64,000 bases of DNA, from NCBI GenBank assembly GCA_964391185.1, contig CAYMIX010000003.1, positions 113,444 to 177,443 of the forward strand. The letters are read 5' to 3'. Positions 34,200-43,037 of the stretch are shown here, in pieces. The position numbers were made by a program, and so were the translations under genes. The stretch comes from JAKQEM01 sp964391185. Its GTDB lineage: Bacteria > Patescibacteriota > Gracilibacteria > Peribacterales > Peribacteraceae. Positions within the stretch are counted from its first letter, which is position 1, and every line of letters starts with the position of its first letter. The notes beneath the pieces were generated by a model, which was not told where the DNA came from, did not search any database, and saw only the letters and a list, made by a program, of their open reading frames with translations.

Positions 34200-35183
34200 T
34201 TGATCATTATCGAGTACAATGCTGCCATAGCAAATATTTACCTCTTCACCGGCGAAAATGACTACCTTTTGCGTGAAGAACGTCGTAGATGGATTGGCGA
34301 ATTTGTGAAGAAATACGGCGATGAAAACTGTGCGCGGCTCGATGGTACGAAGTTGACTATTCGTGAATTATTGGATGAAATATCAGTATTGCCGTTTCTC
34401 TCCGAGAAGAGATTAGTCGTGGTGGATGGAGTACCGCGTTCGACAAAAGAAGAAATGCAGTCAATCGAAGCAAGCATTCACCCACAAGTTCTCTTACTTT
34501 TTGCAGATTCTTCTCCAGATAAACGAACTGCTGGCGTGAAAGAATTACTCAAAATTGCTGAGGTAAAAGAATTTGCTCCTACCAAAGGGGCTTCACTGAA
34601 TGGTTGGATGGCTGCCTATGCTGCAGAGCATGGGTATGTATTACCTAAAATTGGGGCAGATGTTTTGCTCGGATTTGTTGGGGAAGATCAAGGAATGCTT
34701 GCTCAAGAAATCCAAAAACTTGCGGCAGCCTCTCATGGAAAAACTCTAACACGAAATGATATAGAACAGTTGGTCATTCCGACAGATGAGGGTGTTGTAT
34801 GGAAGATTACAGACTTGCTTTCCGGTGGCTCCAAAAATGATGCATTTCTGTATGCACGACGTTTACTGTCGCGCGGAGGAGATGCGTACGGACTCTGGGC
34901 AATTCTTCTTTCAATGCTCAAGAACATTGTAGCGGTTCGTGCCGCGGCTGATGCGGGTTATCGGGATCTAAAAGATATCGCGGGTGCAGCGAATGTTCAT
35001 CCGTTTGCTGCTCGCTCGCTTGTCGCATACGCCCGTCGACTTAAACCTGAGCAACTCTGCGCTTTTCTCGCGTGGGTAGTTCAATCTGATCGTGCACTGA
35101 AGTCTGGCACGTTGCGCTCGACCGATGAAGCACCACAAGAACTCCTCGCTCTCATTGATAGGTTTATTCTGACTTGTCCATAA
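34200..35183 (+). CDS. holA: DNA polymerase III delta subunit
   Basis: Delta opens the sliding-clamp ring within the clamp loader. The 327-residue protein begins with the family pattern IYLFTGENDYLLREERRRW and RLDGTKLTIRELLDEI, has the domain II region EFAPTKGASLNGWMAAYAAEHG, and ends with the helical collar domain (LKSGTLRSTDEAPQELLALIDRFIL). TTG at 34200 is the only common start ahead of the conserved core. Alternatively, a TACAAT box at 34217-34222 lies 6 bases before an ATA codon immediately before the conserved ANIYLFTG. A TATAAT is also present at about 34166. Confidence 0.93.
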   Translation: MIIIEYNAAIANIYLFTGENDYLLREERRRWIGEFVKKYGDENCARLDGTKLTIRELLDEISVLPFLSEKRLVVVDGVPRSTKEEMQSIEASIHPQVLLLFADSSPDKRTAGVKELLKIAEVKEFAPTKGASLNGWMAAYAAEHGYVLPKIGADVLLGFVGEDQGMLAQEIQKLAAASHGKTLTRNDIEQLVIPTDEGVVWKITDLLSGGSKNDAFLYARRLLSRGGDAYGLWAILLSMLKNIVAVRAAADAGYRDLKDIAGAANVHPFAARSLVAYARRLKPEQLCAFLAWVVQSDRALKSGTLRSTDEAPQELLALIDRFILTCP

Positions 35184-35264
35184 ATCGTTGCGTGTTGGCA
35201 GGTTAATGCGTTACTCGTTCAGCAGCACAATGTGTAACGCGCAAACGTGTTAACTTGTAACGAA

Positions 35265-35687
35265 TTACAGGTCTTCCATCTTTTTGAGGATGTCTTCTGC
35301 ATTTTCTTCCTCTTTTTTCCGTGCTTCTTCCTCCTTGGAAGCGAGCTCTATCTTTTTCGTTCTACGCTCTTGGGTTATTTGCTTTAATGGTCGTTCTTGC
35401 TCTGCTACCTGTTCTATCTGCTGATTGTATTTTGTATCAATTGCCGCGAGTTGCTCCTTTTCATTTTTTAAGATCGTACGCAACTGTTCCACTTGCTCTT
35501 GTGTCATCACTGGCAGGATATCAATCCAATACTGCCGCTCCTCATCATTCATACTCTCTGAGCCCAATATCATCTCAATAAGTTCAGGAAATTGCTCGCG
35601 CAACCGTGCAGCTACAAATACACCGCGCACAGCCCCTCCTTGTTGTTGCCCCTGATTGCCGGCAATGACGGTCGTATCATCAGACAT
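35265..35687 (-). CDS. Hypothetical coiled-coil protein, 140 aa
   Basis: I do not recognise this family. Residues about 20-65 look globular and helical (REQFPELIEMILGSESMNDEERQYW), and residues about 66-138 form a charged coiled coil rich in Glu, Gln and Lys (KQITQERRTKKIELASKEEEARKK quoted in part as QERRTKKIELASKEEEA). No signal or membrane segment is seen. It lies 51 bases downstream of greA on the same strand with no strong promoter of its own, so it may be co-transcribed with greA. Confidence 0.65.
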   Translation of the reverse strand: MSDDTTVIAGNQGQQQGGAVRGVFVAARLREQFPELIEMILGSESMNDEERQYWIDILPVMTQEQVEQLRTILKNEKEQLAAIDTKYNQQIEQVAEQERPLKQITQERRTKKIELASKEEEARKKEEENAEDILKKMEDL

Positions 35688-35738
35688 GTGAAAAGGACTC
35701 TAATGCAGGAAAGATGGGACGTAAAGAAGTGTGTGCAA

Positions 35739-36299
35739 CTAGGAAACCTTCAAGATTTCATATTCCAGAATGCCCGAAGGTGTTTGCACCTTTATGACAT
35801 CTCCCTTGATGCGCGTAAGAAGTGCTTTACCAATAGGAGACTCATTGCTGATTTTATGATCGAATGGATCCGCTTCCGTTGCTCCCACTATCGTGTATGT
35901 GGTTTCCTCCTCCTCGCCACTTGTCACTTCACGAATGCTCACGCTTGAACCAATGTTTACTTCCTTCACCTTGCCGTCCTTTTCAGTGATAATCTTGGCG
36001 TTCTTAATTTTGCGATCGAGTTCGATGATGCGTCCTTCGACGAATGCCTGTTCATTCTTCGCTTCTTCGTATTCCGAGTTCTCAGAAAGGTCTCCGTAGG
36101 AGATCGCTTCTTTCAAGCGCTGGGCAACTTCTTTGCGGCGAACATCCTTCAAATGCTCAAGCTCTTCTTTGAGTTTCTTCAAACCTTCCTTGGTTACAAG
36201 GGTTTCTTCTTCCTCTTCATAGGAGAAGGAGGCGGCAGTTGTGCCTGCAGCTGCGGAACCAAGTTCATCGCCGGATGAGAAATCGTCAGAAGGTAGCAT
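35739..36299 (-). CDS. greA: Transcription elongation factor GreA
   Basis: GreA rescues backtracked RNA polymerase by stimulating transcript cleavage. The start at 36299 gives 186 residues; the promoter occupies the bases upstream, so the longer frame is not used. About 30 residues of acidic extension (SYEEEEE) precede the conserved coiled coil: VTKEGLKKLKEELEHL, then SYGDLSENSEYEEAKNEQAF, whose tip carries the acidic residues (DLSENSEY) that hold the catalytic metal. The C-terminal FKBP-like domain follows (ISNESPIGKALL, PSGILEYEILKV). The N-terminal extension is unusual for GreA, normally about 158 residues. Confidence 0.95.
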   Translation of the reverse strand: MLPSDDFSSGDELGSAAAGTTAASFSYEEEEETLVTKEGLKKLKEELEHLKDVRRKEVAQRLKEAISYGDLSENSEYEEAKNEQAFVEGRIIELDRKIKNAKIITEKDGKVKEVNIGSSVSIREVTSGEEEETTYTIVGATEADPFDHKISNESPIGKALLTRIKGDVIKVQTPSGILEYEILKVS

Positions 36300-36309
36300 A
36301 GTGCGCGGC

Positions 36310-36338
36310 AGTATAGCCGCCTCGACATAGGGGTGCAA
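36310..36338 (-). promoter_or_regulatory. Promoter of greA
   Basis: On the minus strand: TTGCAC (36338-36333), 17-base spacer, TATACT (36315-36310), 10 bases, ATG at 36299. Confidence 0.7.
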
Positions 36339-36384
36339 CGCCTTATAACCGGTTTTAGCTCTTTGTGATGAGGGTAAAATAACG

Positions 36385-39300
36385 CTATCCGTTCATGGCC
36401 CCATCTGCGTTTAAAAGCATTGGCCAGGCCATAATCGGCAATTTCTCAGGATTTTCCTGCTGAAGAGCTTCTACAATCCGCTTAAAGAGCTGCACATTTG
36501 TTATGAGTGGAATTCCTCTGTCTGTTGCTAATCGACGAATAAAGTAACCATCTGTCTGATCTGCATTCGACTCGTGCTGGGGGATGTTCAAAACCAGGTC
36601 TATGCGCTTGCTCTCGAGATATTCCTTGATATTCGGACTTCGTGGTTCCGATACCTTATGAAGGAGTACAGTAGGAACATCTCTCGATTTCAGGAATTCG
36701 TGCGTATTTTTCGTTGCATAGAGTGAAAAGCCCTGTTTATGTAATGACTGAATTGCTGTAAGAACAGAAACTTTGTCTTCAAGATGACCGACAGAAACAA
36801 GGATATTTTTTTGAGGTATCTTGAACCCCACGGCTAATAGTGAAATGAGCAATGCTTGTTCCGCAGAATGACCGAAGCAAGCAACTTCACCGGTGCTGAC
36901 CATTTCTACTCCCAAACGTGGGTCGGCTCCCTTTAGGCGAGAGAAACTAAATTGTGCCGCCTTCACTCCTACATGGTCTAAGTCGAGTGTGTTATAACGC
37001 TTATTTTCTGGTGCAATTCCAAGCAGCGCCTGTGTCGCAAGTGAAGCAAAATTAATGCCCGTGACCTTACTAGCAAATGGGAAGCTGCGACTCGCGCGTA
37101 GGTTGCACTCAATGACTTTTAGAATGTTGTTCTTCGCGAGGAACTGAATATTAAACGGACCGGAAATATTTAAGCCTGCAACAATATATTTTGCAATTAG
37201 TTTCACACGTCGAACAGTTTCGATGTGTAAACGCTGTGGAGGTAATACAAGCGTTGCATCTCCAGAGTGCACACCAGCATTTTCAACATGTTCTGAGATT
37301 GCATAGAGAAGAAGTTTTCCGTTTTGAGACACTCCATCAATTTCGATTTCCTTTGCACCAACTTCAAATTTTGAAATGACAACAGGTGCATCTTTATTAA
37401 CCAGCGCAGCTTGGTCTAAGAATGACGACAGGTCATCATCAGAGTGGACAACGGCCATCGCTGCGCCCGAGAGAACGTAGCTTGGGCGAACAATAACAGG
37501 ATATTCAACAGAGCGTGCAAAATCTTGCGCTGCTTTTAGATCAGAAAATTCCTTCCAGGAAGGTTGGTCAACATTTAATGCATCAAGTAGGGCGCTAAAT
37601 TTGTGACGATCTTCCGCACGGTCGATATTCTCTGGTTTTGTTCCAAGGATATTTATCCCTGCTTTAGCCAACTTCGGCGCAAGATTATTTGGAACTTGGC
37701 CACCCATGGAGACAACAACTCCTTGTGGATGTAAAAGATCGTGAATATCGCGGACGCGCTCTTCTGTCAGTTGTTCGAAGAATAAAATATCGCATTCGTC
37801 ATAATCAGTACTGACAGTTTCGGGGTTACTGTTGATCATCGCCACGCGGAATTTCTGTTTTTGCAATTCGTGTACAGCTTGAACACAACACCAATCGAAC
37901 TCCACGCTGGAACCAATGGAGTACGGACCGCCTCCAAGGACGATAACCGACGGATCCTTGTGTTTGCCATCAAATGTCACGTCGTGTTCTGTGCCATGGT
38001 ACGTCATGTACAAATAGTTCGTTTGCGCCGGAAATTCTCCAGCGAGCGTGTCAATTTGTTTCACAATTGGCGTGATATGCAATTTTTTGCGCAATGAGCG
38101 AACATCTTCCATGGTGAGCTCTGCCAAGCGGCCGATAGTTGTATCAGAGAATCCAGCTTTTTTGAGTGCACGCAATACGGGCTCATTCAGTGATTCTTTT
38201 CCATGATGATGAAGATTCTTCGCTAACTGTGTGCAATGTCGGATGCGTTCCAAAAACCAGCGATCAATGCCGGTTGCGAGTGAGACTTCATCCACGCTCC
38301 ATGTTTCAGAGAGTGCTTGTGCTACGGCAAAAATACGACGTGGTGTTGGGCGTTTTACCTCACGTGTAAGGTTTTCAAACGCGAATGGTACTGGATACAA
38401 TCCGTCAGCGCCGATATTCAACATGCGCATTGCCTTCTGCAGTGCTTCTTCAAATGTTTTGCCAAGTGCCATAACTTCGCCAACCGATTTCATTTCACTC
38501 GTCACTTGATCACTGACATGGCGGAATTTTTGAAGATCCCAACGTGGAACTTTGACGGCAACGTAATCAAGCGATGGTTCGAAGTCAGCACTCGTCACTT
38601 TTGTGATGGCATTACGCAACTGGGGAAGTGAATACCCTAGAGCGATTTTAGCTGCTACAAATGCCAATGGGTATCCCGTTGCCTTGGATGCGAGGGCGGA
38701 ACTTCGACTGAGGCGAGCGTTTACCTCAATCACACGATACGCACGCGATTGTGGATCGAGGGCATATTGTATATTGCATTCACCAACAATTTTGAAGTGA
38801 CGAATCACCTTGAGTGCGATCGAGCGCAACATTTGATACTCATAGTTGTCGAGCGTTTGGCTAGGAGCTACAACAATAGATTCACCGGTGTGAATACCGA
38901 GCGGGTCAACGTTCTCCATGTTGCAGACGGTGATGCAGTTATCTGCTGCATCGCGAACAACTTCATACTCAATTTCTTTCCAGCCAGTGAGGTCTTCCTC
39001 AACTAATACCAATGAAGATTCAACAAAAGCCGTGGACAATAATTCACGCAATTCCTCCGCATTAGCCGCACGACCACTACCTTTTCCGCCGAGTGCAAAC
39101 GATCCACGAACAATAACGGGGAAGCCAACATCTTCTCCAGCCTTCATGCCATCCTCCATTGATTCCACAGGGAATGAGCGAGGAACATGAATATCAATAG
39201 CACGAAGCTCCTTATTGAACGCAGCTCTGTCTTCTGTCTTGCGCACGCTTTCCACCGGTGTGCCAAGCACTTGCACGTTATATTTTGCAAGTATTCCTTC

Positions 39301-39663
39301 CTGCTCAAGTTTCATTCCGCAGTTGAGAGCAGTTTGTCCACCAAAGCTAATGGAAATTGCATCGGGTTTTTCATTCTTGATAACATCTTCGACAAACTTT
39401 GGTACGACAGGAACGAAGTACACGACATCGGCCAACCCCCAACTTGTTTGATTTGTTGCAATATTTGGATTGATGAGGACCACGCGCTTGCCCTCTTCTT
39501 TAAATGCTTTGATAGCTTGGCTTCCGGAATAGTCAAATTCTCCTGCTTCACCAATCTTCAAAGCACCTGAACCAAGGAGGAGAATTGTTTTAATTAGAGA
39601 AATATCCGTTCCTCCACCAGTACCGGTGGCCGGAGCGGCCGGTTGCGAATGCTTGCCCTGCAT
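36385..39663 (-). CDS. carB: Carbamoyl-phosphate synthase large subunit
   Basis: CarB makes carbamoyl phosphate from bicarbonate, ammonia and two ATP, for pyrimidine and arginine synthesis. The 1092-residue protein has the full two-half architecture: a carboxyphosphate ATP-grasp half (VLLLGSGALKIGEAGEFDYS; SRSSALASKATGYPLAF), an oligomerisation domain, a second ATP-grasp half (VLGGGPYSIGSSVEFDWC; ASRSFPFASKVTG) and the C-terminal allosteric MGS-like domain (about 950-1085). A roughly 25-residue extension precedes the first motif. The small subunit carA is not in the window. No pyrimidine genes adjoin it. Confidence 0.97.
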   Translation of the reverse strand: MQGKHSQPAAPATGTGGGTDISLIKTILLLGSGALKIGEAGEFDYSGSQAIKAFKEEGKRVVLINPNIATNQTSWGLADVVYFVPVVPKFVEDVIKNEKPDAISISFGGQTALNCGMKLEQEGILAKYNVQVLGTPVESVRKTEDRAAFNKELRAIDIHVPRSFPVESMEDGMKAGEDVGFPVIVRGSFALGGKGSGRAANAEELRELLSTAFVESSLVLVEEDLTGWKEIEYEVVRDAADNCITVCNMENVDPLGIHTGESIVVAPSQTLDNYEYQMLRSIALKVIRHFKIVGECNIQYALDPQSRAYRVIEVNARLSRSSALASKATGYPLAFVAAKIALGYSLPQLRNAITKVTSADFEPSLDYVAVKVPRWDLQKFRHVSDQVTSEMKSVGEVMALGKTFEEALQKAMRMLNIGADGLYPVPFAFENLTREVKRPTPRRIFAVAQALSETWSVDEVSLATGIDRWFLERIRHCTQLAKNLHHHGKESLNEPVLRALKKAGFSDTTIGRLAELTMEDVRSLRKKLHITPIVKQIDTLAGEFPAQTNYLYMTYHGTEHDVTFDGKHKDPSVIVLGGGPYSIGSSVEFDWCCVQAVHELQKQKFRVAMINSNPETVSTDYDECDILFFEQLTEERVRDIHDLLHPQGVVVSMGGQVPNNLAPKLAKAGINILGTKPENIDRAEDRHKFSALLDALNVDQPSWKEFSDLKAAQDFARSVEYPVIVRPSYVLSGAAMAVVHSDDDLSSFLDQAALVNKDAPVVISKFEVGAKEIEIDGVSQNGKLLLYAISEHVENAGVHSGDATLVLPPQRLHIETVRRVKLIAKYIVAGLNISGPFNIQFLAKNNILKVIECNLRASRSFPFASKVTGINFASLATQALLGIAPENKRYNTLDLDHVGVKAAQFSFSRLKGADPRLGVEMVSTGEVACFGHSAEQALLISLLAVGFKIPQKNILVSVGHLEDKVSVLTAIQSLHKQGFSLYATKNTHEFLKSRDVPTVLLHKVSEPRSPNIKEYLESKRIDLVLNIPQHESNADQTDGYFIRRLATDRGIPLITNVQLFKRIVEALQQENPEKLPIMAWPMLLNADGAMNG

Positions 39664-39672
39664 GTCCGCGGC

Positions 39673-39701
39673 AGACTACCCAAGGCCGAGCTCAAACGCA
39701 A
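39673..39701 (-). promoter_or_regulatory. Promoter of carB
   Basis: On the minus strand: TTGCGT (39701-39696), 17-base spacer, TAGTCT (39678-39673), 9 bases, ATG at 39663. No attenuator or riboswitch is visible. Confidence 0.5.
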
Positions 39702-39792
39702 ATAGATATCACGCACAGATTTACGCTTGTCTCAAGCAAAAATGTATATTCGCTGGACGTAGTTTCCTGAAGCATCTGCTATGCTCATTGCC

Positions 39793-40653
39793 ATGAAACG
39801 CTACGCCTCAGTCGCACTTATTATTTCTTTGTTGTCTCCTGTATCTGCATTGGCGCAGACCGGTGATGCTCTCGACGTAAGCATCGATATGTGGGAAAAA
39901 GTCTCTGATAGTTTGCGAACAGAAGAAAACATGCAGAGTGCTGATGCTCAAATGAGTATTACGGCAGAACTATTTCCTGATACTGGTGAAGTAGAAGAGG
40001 GGAATGAATTGGAAGAACGACGCGATGAGCGCACATCAGAATATGTAAGTGTTCAAATAGATGGAAAGCTCACGATCTTTAAAGATGTTCCTCGAACCGC
40101 ATGGTTTGCACCGTATGTTCGTGACGTCGCTGATAAAGGGATTGTCTCTGGCTACCGCGATGCCGAAGGACGTGCAACAGGATTCTATGGTCCGGGGGAT
40201 AACGTGACGCTCGAACAGGTTGCCAAAGTACTCGTGTATGCGAGCGGCAAAGATCTAGATACATGCGGGAAATCCACACTCAATCTCACAGCATCCGGAA
40301 GTTGGTCAGGGTCATTTGTAGGATGTGCAGAGTTTTCGCACTGGTCTGTATATGAAGATGGATCAGCAGATATGCACCGACCAGCGACTCGATCAGAAGT
40401 GATCATCACGTTATTGCAAGCCTTCGATGTAAAAATTGGAGAGAGGTCTGTCTCCGACTCTGGTTTTACAGATGTAACAACAACCACCCTCTTTGGTGGT
40501 GCAATCGAGCAAGCGAAGAACGATGGCATTGTTGCCGGCTATACCGATGCACAAGGAATGCCAAATGGATTTTTTGGTCCGGAAGATCCTGTGACTCGTG
40601 CGGAGTTTGCTAAAATCATAACCAATGGTATGCAGCGTTATGGTAGGCGATGA
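39793..40653 (+). CDS. Secreted S-layer homology (SLH) domain protein
   Basis: A 286-residue exported protein with signal peptide MKRYASVALIISLLSPVSALAQ, cleaved near ALA-Q. After an acidic linker (about 24-90) come SLH-type modules: FKDVPRTAWFAPYVRDVADK with GIVSGYRD, a divergent middle module, and FTDVTTTTLFGGAIEQAKND with GIVAGYTD and TRAEFAKII. SLH domains bind secondary wall polymers, so this protein likely sits in the cell wall. The start at 39793 fits the signal peptide and follows a TATGCT box by 7 bases. A four-codon longer frame exists. Confidence 0.88.
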   Translation: MKRYASVALIISLLSPVSALAQTGDALDVSIDMWEKVSDSLRTEENMQSADAQMSITAELFPDTGEVEEGNELEERRDERTSEYVSVQIDGKLTIFKDVPRTAWFAPYVRDVADKGIVSGYRDAEGRATGFYGPGDNVTLEQVAKVLVYASGKDLDTCGKSTLNLTASGSWSGSFVGCAEFSHWSVYEDGSADMHRPATRSEVIITLLQAFDVKIGERSVSDSGFTDVTTTTLFGGAIEQAKNDGIVAGYTDAQGMPNGFFGPEDPVTRAEFAKIITNGMQRYGRR

Positions 40654-40656
40654 TGC

Positions 40657-41655
40657 TTATCGGTGTACTCGCTGTTTTAGACTATGTGCGAGTTCTCGTT
40701 CACTATGTCGTTTCAAGCTCGTAAGTTCGACAAGAATATTTCCAAGGATAATAAATGAACCTCCAAAGAAGTGATACCACACAAGCGGCTCACCAAGGTA
40801 GAGCCAGGTGAAGCACAAACTGGTGATGATCGTGAGTGAGTTTGTCAGTGAGATTGTCACGATGTTTAGTCGATCAACTGCTTGATAGAAGGTAATGCTA
40901 TTGAGAAAGCGTGAAACGAAGGCAAACCCAATAAGAACAGGAGCAAGTTCAATATTCATACCGCGCACTTCATCCATAAATGGATGGTTCACGAAAGGGG
41001 ATGTTAAAAAGAAAACGCTCATCGCTGTCATCGATCGGGCGAATAGGGGCAGATGTGGTTCCACGTGCGAAAGATGCTTGCGGATCAGAACATATCCGAG
41101 CGTGAAACATGCAACAGCACTTACGAGGATGATGTCTCCAAAACGAATATCAAACCCTGCCGTGAATCCGTGCAGAGAAATAATGAGTACACCGCAGAGG
41201 ATAGATGCTGCAGCATACAGTTGTGTTGATGTTACTTTTTGCTTTAAGAGCAAAAATGCGTAGATCATCACAAAGATGCTTTCTGTTTGACTAAAAAAAC
41301 TCGCATTCACCGCAGACGTCATCGAAAGACCTAAGAAGAACAAGTATGGTCCAACAACTCCTGTGAGTACACCAATAAGGGCAAGCATTATCATATGTTT
41401 TCGCTTGAGTTTACGAATACTATGAAGGGTTGGAAACAGTCCGAATGTGAGCAAAATAAAGAAGATCGTAAGGAGCTCACTAATAAAAATAAGCGAAAAC
41501 GGACTCAGGGCGAATGACAGCTGTTTCGCAAATGCATTGAATGTTGATGCCGCGAGAATACTTATCGTCAGGGCAATCCCTCCAATTGCAGCAGAACTAG
41601 CAGGGTGATGTACCCAGCTAATGTATGGCCTACGAGAGAGTGATATTTGTATCAA
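40657..41655 (-). CDS. EamA/DMT family transporter, second copy
   Basis: A 332-residue membrane protein with about ten helices in two EamA repeats (first helix GGIALTISILAASTFNAFAKQL, about 25-46; second repeat from RFGDIILVSAVACFTLGY, about 170). It ends in a short basic tail. The start is TTG at 41655, 7 bases after a TATAAT box, so the TTG is supported by the promoter. It converges with the SLH gene with only 3 bases between. It is a distant paralogue of the transporter at 30161. Substrate unknown. Confidence 0.85.
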   Translation of the reverse strand: MIQISLSRRPYISWVHHPASSAAIGGIALTISILAASTFNAFAKQLSFALSPFSLIFISELLTIFFILLTFGLFPTLHSIRKLKRKHMIMLALIGVLTGVVGPYLFFLGLSMTSAVNASFFSQTESIFVMIYAFLLLKQKVTSTQLYAAASILCGVLIISLHGFTAGFDIRFGDIILVSAVACFTLGYVLIRKHLSHVEPHLPLFARSMTAMSVFFLTSPFVNHPFMDEVRGMNIELAPVLIGFAFVSRFLNSITFYQAVDRLNIVTISLTNSLTIITSLCFTWLYLGEPLVWYHFFGGSFIILGNILVELTSLKRHSERELAHSLKQRVHR

Positions 41656-41662
41656 TCATATT

Positions 41663-41691
41663 ATTATAACATTTTTACCCAAATCATGCAA
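41663..41691 (-). promoter_or_regulatory. Promoter of the second EamA transporter
   Basis: On the minus strand: TTGCAT (41691-41686), 17-base spacer, TATAAT (41668-41663), 7 bases, TTG start at 41655. Confidence 0.7.
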
Positions 41692-41704
41692 ATTCTGGCA
41701 GCGT

Positions 41705-42586
41705 CTAAAAGTGCTTAAGGATACCTTTTATGACGGACCTTCGCTTTCGTGGAGACACGCCTTCCGTTCTTGAAACTGTATCAATCAGTTCTGCTCCAAA
41801 TAAGAAGGCATTCGCGCTGAAATAGAGCCAAAATAGCAAAATGAGAACGTTAGCAGCTATTCCGTAGGCTTGTCCGGGGTCTACTTGAGCGATGTAAAAA
41901 GAGGCAATAACGGTGCCAATTACAAGGATCGCGCTGGCAATGACGGAGCACAGCAATACAATTAATGGTGGATAACGGCGTGCTGGTAAAAATAGGTATA
42001 AAAGAAAGAACAAAATCGTGATGGTCACGTATGTAACTGAGCTATGAATGAGGCTGAGTGCATTTAACGAAATGCCCATCATGTGTGTGAGCTCTGTATG
42101 GATTAAGCTCAGCACCGTGCCAGATGTGATGGATGCTATGAGGATGATGCCGGTAACTATCAACAGCAGGAGCGACGTAATGTAATTTCCTAACCACATA
42201 CCGAACGTTTGTTTTGTGTTGGCATTTCCCAGAATGCTATTGAGTGCGATGCGTAATTCTCTGATAATTCCTCCTGCAACAATAATCAGCACAATTGTTC
42301 CAATAAAAGCGATCCACCCGCTTGTTTGATTGCTCGTGTGTATTTGTTGTAGTGCGTCTTCCAAAAGCCGTGTCGTGCGGTCGTCGAGATACAAACGCGT
42401 CGTATCAAAAAATTCATTTTTGACGACAGTTTCTCCTAGAACTCTACTCGCGATCGTGAGGACAATCATCAACGTCGCAGGCAACGAAAAAACGGTGTAG
42501 TAAGAAATTGCAGCTGCATGACGCAACACATCATCATGCTTCCATTCTTTATATAACGCTTTGAAGAACGTCAAGAAAGCTCGCAT
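41705..42586 (-). CDS. YihY/BrkB family inner-membrane protein
   Basis: A 293-residue protein with six membrane helices. The N-terminus MRAFLTFFKALYKEWKHDDVLRHAAAISYYTVFSL (shown in part: HAAAISYYTVFSLPATLMI) is the family signature (usual form AAxxxYYxxxSLxPxL), and the C-terminal LLFWLYFSANAFLFGAEL is equally typical. Members were once thought to be ribonuclease BN; the true role is unknown, with suggested transport functions. ATG 42586 is preferred: it begins the conserved part, and a TATACT box at 42599-42594 lies 7 bases before it. A longer frame exists upstream. Confidence 0.92.
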   Translation of the reverse strand: MRAFLTFFKALYKEWKHDDVLRHAAAISYYTVFSLPATLMIVLTIASRVLGETVVKNEFFDTTRLYLDDRTTRLLEDALQQIHTSNQTSGWIAFIGTIVLIIVAGGIIRELRIALNSILGNANTKQTFGMWLGNYITSLLLLIVTGIILIASITSGTVLSLIHTELTHMMGISLNALSLIHSSVTYVTITILFFLLYLFLPARRYPPLIVLLCSVIASAILVIGTVIASFYIAQVDPGQAYGIAANVLILLFWLYFSANAFLFGAELIDTVSRTEGVSPRKRRSVIKGILKHF

Positions 42587-42593
42587 GAAAACA

Positions 42594-42642
42594 AGTATAC
42601 ATGACATCGTAGAAAAACTTATATAGTAGCTTGCAATGCAAG
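42594..42642. promoter_or_regulatory. Divergent control region between the YihY and PadR genes
   Basis: Contains TATACT (42599-42594, minus strand) for the YihY-type gene and the inverted repeat CTTGC-AAT-GCAAG (42630-42642), a candidate PadR operator 42 bases before the PadR start. Confidence 0.4.
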
Positions 42643-42683
42643 GTACCATACTCTAGTCTGTTACTGTATTCATTCCTACTTTC

Positions 42684-43037
42684 ATGGATCAAGCCACTAA
42701 AGAGCGCCTCCAAAATACCAATGCTCAAATGCGCAAAGGCATTCTTGAATTTTGCATCATGCTCGTCATCGATAGGGAAGAGAGCTTGTACGCATCGGAC
42801 ATCATCAAGGCATTGTACGACATCGACATGATTGTCGTCGAAGGAACCATTTACCCACTGCTTAACCGTCTCAAGCGCGAAGAAGTTCTCGACTATTCCT
42901 GGGAAGAATCAACGAGTGGCCCACCGCGGAAGTACTACCATCTAACACCTGCTGGCAAAGAGATGCTCAAACATCTCATTACAAACTGGAAATCACTCTC
43001 CACTTCCATCCGTTCCCTACTCTCCCGCCATGCGTAA
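42684..43037 (+). CDS. PadR family transcriptional regulator
   Basis: A 117-residue winged-helix regulator. Landmarks are the N-terminal FCIMLVIDREESLYASDIIKALYD, VEGTIYPLLNRLKREEVLDY (recognition helix and start of wing) and PPRKYYHLTPAGKEML, diagnostic for PadR. Its stop overlaps the next start by 8 bases, so it is coupled to the PspC-domain membrane protein. PadR-PspC pairs are a recurring arrangement in which the regulator responds to envelope stress or autoregulates. Confidence 0.93.
   Translation: MDQATKERLQNTNAQMRKGILEFCIMLVIDREESLYASDIIKALYDIDMIVVEGTIYPLLNRLKREEVLDYSWEESTSGPPRKYYHLTPAGKEMLKHLITNWKSLSTSIRSLLSRHA

Noticed and set aside
29917..36934. An 18-base similarity between 29917 (ACGTGGGTCGGCCCCCTT) and carB at 36917
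   Set aside because: The carB copy encodes the conserved residues KGADPRLG on the other strand, and flanks do not match. Likely chance.
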